A stretch of DNA of 60,000 nucleotides. It comes from Lineus longissimus (taxonomy: Eukaryota > Nemertea > Pilidiophora > Heteronemertea > Lineidae). Made by a program: the position numbers and the translations under genes. The stretch lies in contig NC_088313.1 in the NCBI RefSeq assembly GCF_910592395.1, positions 624,501-684,500 of the forward strand. Direction: 5' to 3'. A model generated the notes under the pieces. It was not told the DNA's origin. It saw only the letters and a list, made by a program, of their open reading frames with translations, and did no database searches. Positions 1 to 60,000 of this stretch are shown here, one piece after another (the stretch's first letter is position 1; every line of letters begins with the position of its first letter).

Positions 1-1172
1 TTGACTCACAGGACACCTCTGGTCTTGTTATATCAAGCTGAAGTCGGGACATTTGGTGATATGAATAAACACTAGCAAATGCTTTTATCTAAATCTCCAT
101 GTACATTTACACTAGGCTGTTCTGTACAAAACTGAAGTAAAAGCATTTGCTAGTCTTTATTCATATCACCCAATGTCTTGTCAGTCCGACCATCCAATAT
201 GGTGGTGACATACTTTGATTGGTCCTTGGTCTTCTGGTCCTGCCATCCATAGTCTTGCTTTCATCACCGGAATAAGGTCAATCCAGTCTTGTGTATTTTG
301 AGAGTTAGTCTGTCGACTATTCTGTCCATTACCGTGTTAACCGCAGTATATATTTTAAAGTTCCTTTGATAGGATAAATGCATCATGATTAAATTTCATC
401 ATATGTCACATTTTGTAAAGTTCTCGAGATACCATGTTCCTCCATGACCCAAATTGATAATGTAAGCTAAATATTTTGTCTAACAGTAAGTACTGTTTGT
501 GCCACATAGACAAATTGCTAGAAAATTACAAAATACTGTGATGTTTATGTAGGTCTACATAAAGCCAGTGGGCCGACAGCTGTACCAGTGGACTTAATTT
601 GCATAGCTAAGATTGTCCGATTGGCCATTGGTAATCACCGTGGTTGCCATTGATCCTCTCAGTTCATCAATCGGCCTGTGGGATGGACATGATCTATTGC
701 AGTAATCTGGGATACATCTAGTGGGGACAGTTATTTCTTAAGAGGGTGATTTATGATGATAAGAGTTTAGAATCTTTAGGATGGAAGTTTGAGGATCAAA
801 TACGTTATTCTTTTATTTTGGATTTATTTGTTGGATGAAAGATTTCTCTATAATCACGGATACCAGTATCCGATCAATTTCTCTAGGATTTAAGGTTTTT
901 ACCATCAAATTTGTCAGTCTGTTCGTTGGTGGATTAGAGTGCTTTTTCAGAAGTTGTGGGTACAAAAGGAAAAGGGAATAAACCTCTAAATTTGGGAATA
1001 TTCATCTAAGTATGGAATAAATGGAATAGACACTTTTATTATCCTTACTCGTCTCTGAATTTTCATGTGGATCACGAAATTGGATTTAAGTATTTTGACA
1101 TTTTGAAAATGATGTGAAATAATTTGAAAAAATACAAGAGAATCTTTGGTGCACAAGTGTTGAAAAGCAATC
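1..1172. other. Upstream/5' region
   Basis: No coding exon was recognised. It may be promoter and 5' UTR, or an intron of a longer transcript whose C2A exons lie outside the window. No convincing TATA box was seen. It contains the hairpin at 48-177. Confidence 0.4.
48..177. repeat. Long imperfect hairpin, 40-bp arms
   Basis: The left arm (48-87) and right arm (138-177) are reverse complements with about two mismatches, separated by a 50-nt loop. No clear target-site duplication was found outside the arms. It may be a MITE or a foldback transcript element; a pre-miRNA-like fold is possible but unsupported. Confidence 0.75.
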
Positions 1173-55191
<54,019 letters not shown>

Positions 55192-55199
<8 letters not shown>

Positions 55200-55406
55200 C
55201 ACAAGATTCCGTAGTTTTCAAAATTTTGACACTAACACAAGATTTCGTGGTCCTCGCAATTTGGACACTAACATGAGACTTCGTATCACTCAAATTTGGA
55301 TGTCGACACTAAACTCTGTATTCTTCTGAATTTGGATGCTGTCTCAAGACTCCGTAGTCCTAAGAATTTGGACGCCAGCACACAACTCTGTTGTCGTCAG
55401 AATTAA
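55192..55406. repeat. 36-bp tandem repeat that includes the end of T10
   Basis: About six units of GACACTAACACAAGATTTCG followed by a TGGTCCTCGCAATTTG-like half, period 35-36 bp. The first unit starts inside the T10 codons for G-R-stop, so the array appears to have grown from the exon end. Confidence 0.85.
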
Positions 55407-56650
55407 GACCCGGAGAAGTATTCTGTAGTCACTTTCAATAGACTGATGTTGTTGCCTGGAAAAGATGGCCATTACAGCAAGTGTCGGACATTTGTACTTT
55501 AAGATAGTCTTTGTAATTAGCATGTCCAAACAATCCAAGTGAATTAGGCTGTGTTTTTATCCAAAAAGCAGTGAATGGTGTGTTCGCAGCATTGGGGCGA
55601 CAGCAATGATACTGTATAGAAAATCATCAGCCTCGGGCAATCTTTCACCACTTTCTGGACCAATCTCAACTTAAGGATTAGGCAATGAACAAAATTATGT
55701 ATAAATGCTTGGAAAACTAGTCACTATATAGGCTATCAATATTTGATGTGGAACATATTGGTGTTAAGTTATCAAGTTTTGGCCGGCCCATTTTGGTATT
55801 GATATTTCAACGGTTGGCCTTGAGATTTAAATAGTTGTAGCTATTGGAAAAACTGTACTATGGTTACCAACTGGGTTGCAATGGAAAACTGGCTGAAATT
55901 AGAAGCTCAGCTCAAGCTTGGGTTACATGCTAGGGTTGCCTTGTGGGCAGAACATGTCCAAATTCAAAATATGATTTCACTGTGTTTTTGAGTAGAGTGT
56001 AGTAGCAACCAGGTGGTCAGGAAAAGTGCATGGAATGGAAAACTAACGTAAAAATGTGTTTGTCAAATTTAGCCTATATTTGTGACTTGTTCATTTTGGA
56101 GAACATTATTCAATGTGATTTCAATAGGCTTGGTCAGTCAAAATGTTCTCTGGACAGATGTACTTAGTTTAACTGTGTAAGATAGGATAAAAGTGGGATA
56201 GTTTATAGAACACATTGAGACAAGAAATTTGTATTTAAAAAAATTGGTTGTAAAGGTAAACTTATATCTGTCGATAGCCAAGTGATTTGGTCAGAAGTTC
56301 CATTTCACTGTAAGTTTGGAGTATGTTGTGTCAGTGGACATACAACACAGGTGATTCTGTCAAGTTTATGGTGGCCTGGAGCAGACATCTGATGAAGTCA
56401 AATTATACAGGGTGTTATTTAGCTACTTTTCAGTTTGGGTATTTAATCAAAAAATATCAAAAGCAAAGAAGAATTTACCTTGTTGGACATACATGTACTT
56501 TCACGGGAAGTTGTTCACAAGATGTCCTTAAAATCTAGTCTTTTGATGAAAATTACCCAAACGATAAAAGCGACTTAAATATTTTAACACCCTGCTGTTT
56601 GCTGAAAATTTGATTTGAAATACAATAAACATGCATAAATACATTGAAAT
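55200..56650 (+). other. Presumed 3' UTR of the ferlin
   Basis: No further splice-ready Gly-first mini-exon was recognised. The first well-placed AATAAA after T10 is at 56624-56629; the true end is unknown. Confidence 0.45.
56624..56629 (+). promoter_or_regulatory. Poly(A) signal candidate
   Basis: AATAAA downstream of the last terminal exon. It lies just before the ATGCAAAT array, so the motif may also be incidental. Confidence 0.35.
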
Positions 56651-56720
56651 GTATGCAAATGTATGCAAATGTATGCAAATGTATGCAAATGTATGCAAAT
56701 GTATGCAAATGTATGCAAAT
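56651..56720. repeat. 10-bp repeat of the POU octamer
   Basis: Seven perfect copies of GTATGCAAAT plus one degenerate unit. Each unit contains ATGCAAAT, the POU/Oct octamer. Confidence 0.97.
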
Positions 56721-59700
56721 GTATTCAAGTCATTCATGTCATCAAGTTCGTTAGCACCACTTAGTATTTCATTGCGTTGACTATTATTCTCATTGTGCTT
56801 CATCATTACGTTGATCAAATACTATTAATTATTATTTCAGTATTTCAGTTTTTCACCAGACTTCACTATAGTTATGTTAACTATGATTGTTCAGGCTGAA
56901 AATATCACTAAACAATTGTATGCCAAGATGCTTATCCTATTTTTTCGTTAGCTGAAGTGAGATTTGAGGGTGATAATCTGGTAAGAACAAAATCTGTTAG
57001 ATACTTTTTTTCTTTTGTTGTTAAACATCCAATTTCTTTGTCTTAATTTTCAGCCACAAATTAGTTTTGTTTCTTAGAGCGTGGCATGTTTTGCCTCTGT
57101 TAAGATCGTTAAGGCATGTATATTTCATTTACAAACATAATGTATAAATTTGCTTTGTAAATTGCTGAACTTCAATTCATCTCAAAATGGGAAGAGGAAC
57201 CTGTACATTGACATGAAATTGTGTGCAAATGCACAGGTATTCTACTGAACAAGGATGAATTGATATGTAAGATATTTAGAGACAGTTTCATTTAGTGTAT
57301 TCCCATTTATTGCACTTCACCCTGGTTTAGTGTTGCCAAAGATATATGACAATCTTGTAGGTTGTGATCAGTGAAGTACAGGGTGTCTGGGAAAAAATTC
57401 AGAATAGACTGAATTTTGGTTGGTTATGAAAATATACATTGACAATACATGTACTTATTTTGAAATTAGAATCTAACATTGCGCATGGTGAATACCACAG
57501 TATTTTACATCAAGATATTTTTTGAGTTTTTCTTGAGACATCCTGTACTATTGTTTTCTTTCTCGAGCTGAGAAGCCAATACAGTGAATTAACTAATTCT
57601 GTTTTAATTTTCTAGTCGAAATGAAACAAACTAACTTTGTATTTAATTTCCTTGTTCTTTATTGTATTCTGTTTCCATTCGAATGTATAATTCCTATCCA
57701 AAAAATATTTCCTTTGCAAATTGAAATTTGAGACTCTGTGATCTGGTGATGTCCGTTGTTGAGAAATACTGATATTTCTGCATTTTTTCAGATCTTTGAT
57801 TAAAAGTCTTATAGTTTATACCTTAGCAGTATTTTCTTATTGTTTTTGGTTGAAATCACCACTTTACGTGTTTCTAGTGATCACGTGTAAAAAAATTGTT
57901 TCAAAAATATTTTGGAATTTTTTAGGTAAATTTACTAAAAACCTGAATATCCAAAAAACCAGTAATGTATTTTCTCTTCAATCTGGTTCACCTTATGTCG
58001 GACAATCTTTTTATGCATTTGGAGTACAAGTCTGGTTTGTCCATCCATACGGAATTTATCCCAAGTTAACCTAGTCCGAAATGTTGAGTTTGAATAGTGA
58101 GCTTTGTATATTTGGCTTAATTTGCCATCACTGGACTGAAATCTTGAAAAAATAGTCTGGAAATGCTTTTAAAAAGATTCTTGATAGATATGTGGCTTGT
58201 CATCTCTCAAAGATTGTGTTTTGGTCCATAATCTTCATTTCTAGCTTCTCCAATCATTGCAGTTTTGGTAGGATTTTCCCTGGAGAAGTGTGTCACATGA
58301 CATCACAGCCATTTCTAATTGGGCCCAATCATATGACATACATTCTTCTGTGGAATTAGATTGGGTTTTCATATGCCCTGTTAAAGTGAGTTTTGCACAA
58401 GCATTACAATACCCTTCCACTTGCCATGCCCCAATCCGTACCAAAGCAATAATTGATGCATCGAGTCATTACTATGGAAGTCCAATGTGCAAATTTCTGA
58501 ATCGATCCCTAATCTAGCTGTTCAAGCAAACTGACTATCTTGCGGTGATATGCTAAAATGCTGATCGTGCAGACTTCACTTTGAGCAATACCAAAATACC
58601 AAGTAACTTGGTAGATCATGGGAAGGGGAGGAAACTGCTTCCAAAACTGGTTTGATAAGAAAGTTTTTCTCTTGACCAGGCTTAAAAAATTGCATACCAA
58701 TTTGAAAAGATTGTCAAAATTTGTTGTCCAATATCTCCCTGGAAATCAGTCCAATATCTGCCTCATATTTAATGCCTTCAGTTGATTTGCAGTTTTTGAT
58801 TGGATTCCACATGAAGATTTTTTGCGACAGGAGTCATCTAGGTTAAACTTCCCCATGATCTATCTCACTTGAGTATGGGAGCATATTGTTAACCCTTTTA
58901 GAACTAGTTAGAGAAACGAATGTGAAATGCTGGGGCCCATGTGTTACATGTGATAAGATCATAATACTGCATTTATCCTGTAGAGGTGACGGCTTAGCGT
59001 TGTAGATGTCAGGGACTAAAATATGTCGTGTCCCAAGAGAATTGCATTTGAAGATTTTTGAAATGGCTTATGATAAGTTCTAAGAGTGAAGATCCCTTGT
59101 CAAGTTTTCAGGTTCTTAATGTTAGTTCTATTCATCAGTTAGATTAGACGGGAAAAGATTTGGTGTGGATCGAGTCTGAGAGTACCCCAGCTGCATGGTC
59201 GTACCCAAGGGTGAAATTGCTTCCCAAGTCTGTTACATCAGACTCGACTGACAATTCACATCACAACATTTGTTCATCCCTTTCTATATTTTAGTACAGA
59301 ATCACCTATCCTCGATATAAATACCATGTTTATCTCACTTGACCAACTTTACTTTCCTGTTTAAGTACCAGCCTGTGATGCTTATTATCAAATTGTGAAT
59401 GTAAAACGATGACCTTCTGTTAATGATAACAGTAGACTGTATTTGAATGCGGAGACGAAATGAACAGACTCTTGAAGCTTTAGTTTCTAGTAAAAAAACT
59501 TTTCCTCCATTATCCGGTATCTTTTCATCTAAAAAATATCAGCAATGGGAATTTTTGTACTATTTTTTCAAAATCATGTAATGGATAAATCTTATCTTTG
59601 CAACCAGTGTGGTGTAAATGTTGCTTTTGATCAATTTTTACGTAAATTGTTGTATTTTTCTTCTCAAGTATATGTCATTTTCCCTGGAGAACCTTGTATT

Positions 59701-60000
59701 TAATATGCATGTGATATTCATATATAAATCTTTGAAAACGAATACATTTTTGTACTCATTCAAATGATTTCATGGACTGATACTAAGTAAAATTTTCAAA
59801 ACATGAACTTTTTGAAACTTTATGGATTACTACTATTCGAATAACAAACGAATGTAGTCTAATGCTAATTTCACGACCTGATTGAAAATCTGTGTCAATT
59901 TGAACTGGTCAATTTATGCATGAAAATCCTGGTAATTTTTCTAATTCGTGAATGTATCCATTTCCTATCATGATTGTATTTTCCCAACTTGAGGCTGAGG
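56721..60000. other. 3' flank without recognised gene
   Basis: AT-rich sequence. No ferlin-like exon, no second gene and no clear repeat array was found. Confidence 0.5.

Noticed and set aside
56410-57440. Other cag|GGT starts at about 56412 (GVI-stop) and 57378 (GVWEKIQNRLNFGWL-stop)
   Set aside because: Lie beyond the presumed poly(A) signal, do not match the tail consensus and have poor acceptors.

Overview
This is an intron-rich, AT-rich animal genomic window. It carries one recognisable protein-coding gene, on the + strand, covering nearly its whole length. The gene is a type-I (DysF-containing) ferlin of the dysferlin/myoferlin family, a tail-anchored membrane-fusion and repair protein. 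About 40 core exons join in phase with GT-AG borders and encode, in order: a charged N-terminal leader, C2B, FerI, C2C, FerA, FerB, nested DysF domains, C2D, C2E, C2F, C2G and a C-terminal transmembrane helix. The core model is about 1,900 residues, or about 2,200 with every optional exon, against roughly 2,060-2,080 for vertebrate family members. No C2A is visible: the first in-window coding exon starts with its own ATG behind an in-frame stop. The single DYSF/MYOF-type gene, the dispersed repeats (an AGCTCACCT-type element with a CGT microsatellite, short TIR elements, tRNA- and 5S-derived SINE remnants) and the long introns suggest a marine invertebrate. The sequence alone does not fix the phylum.

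Layout. 1-1172: upstream sequence with a 40-bp-arm hairpin. 1173-5774: leader, C2B, FerI and first half of C2C. 7114-8168: two homologous, phase-matched copies of one C2C exon that look mutually exclusive. 11501-23459: end of C2C, linker, FerA, FerB and DysF, the DysF part holding a 498-nt cassette for a disordered 166-residue insert. 25048-25910: small basic cassettes. 28496-30531: C2D. 35958-37206: C2E. 38228-44438: five small phase-0 cassette exons (57, 42, 87, 90 and 6 nt) in the C2E-C2F linker. 45860-50127: C2F, C2G and the transmembrane exon. 50422-55199: a tandem array of about ten tiny terminal exons. 55200-60000: 3' UTR and flank with no second gene seen.

The main discovery candidate is the 50.4-55.2 kb array. 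Each mini-exon starts at phase 0 behind a 3' splice site, encodes 10-15 residues beginning with Gly (loose consensus G-A-x-x-x-K-M-F/V-G-x), and stops. Most stops lie 0-13 nt before a 5' splice site, so whichever mini-exon is joined first would set the lumenal/extracellular tail of the ferlin, and the stop should escape exon-junction-dependent decay. With the C2C exon pair, the DysF cassette and the linker cassettes, the locus looks built for large combinatorial splicing diversity. All exon calls come from reading splice borders, phase and family resemblance; no transcript data were available.
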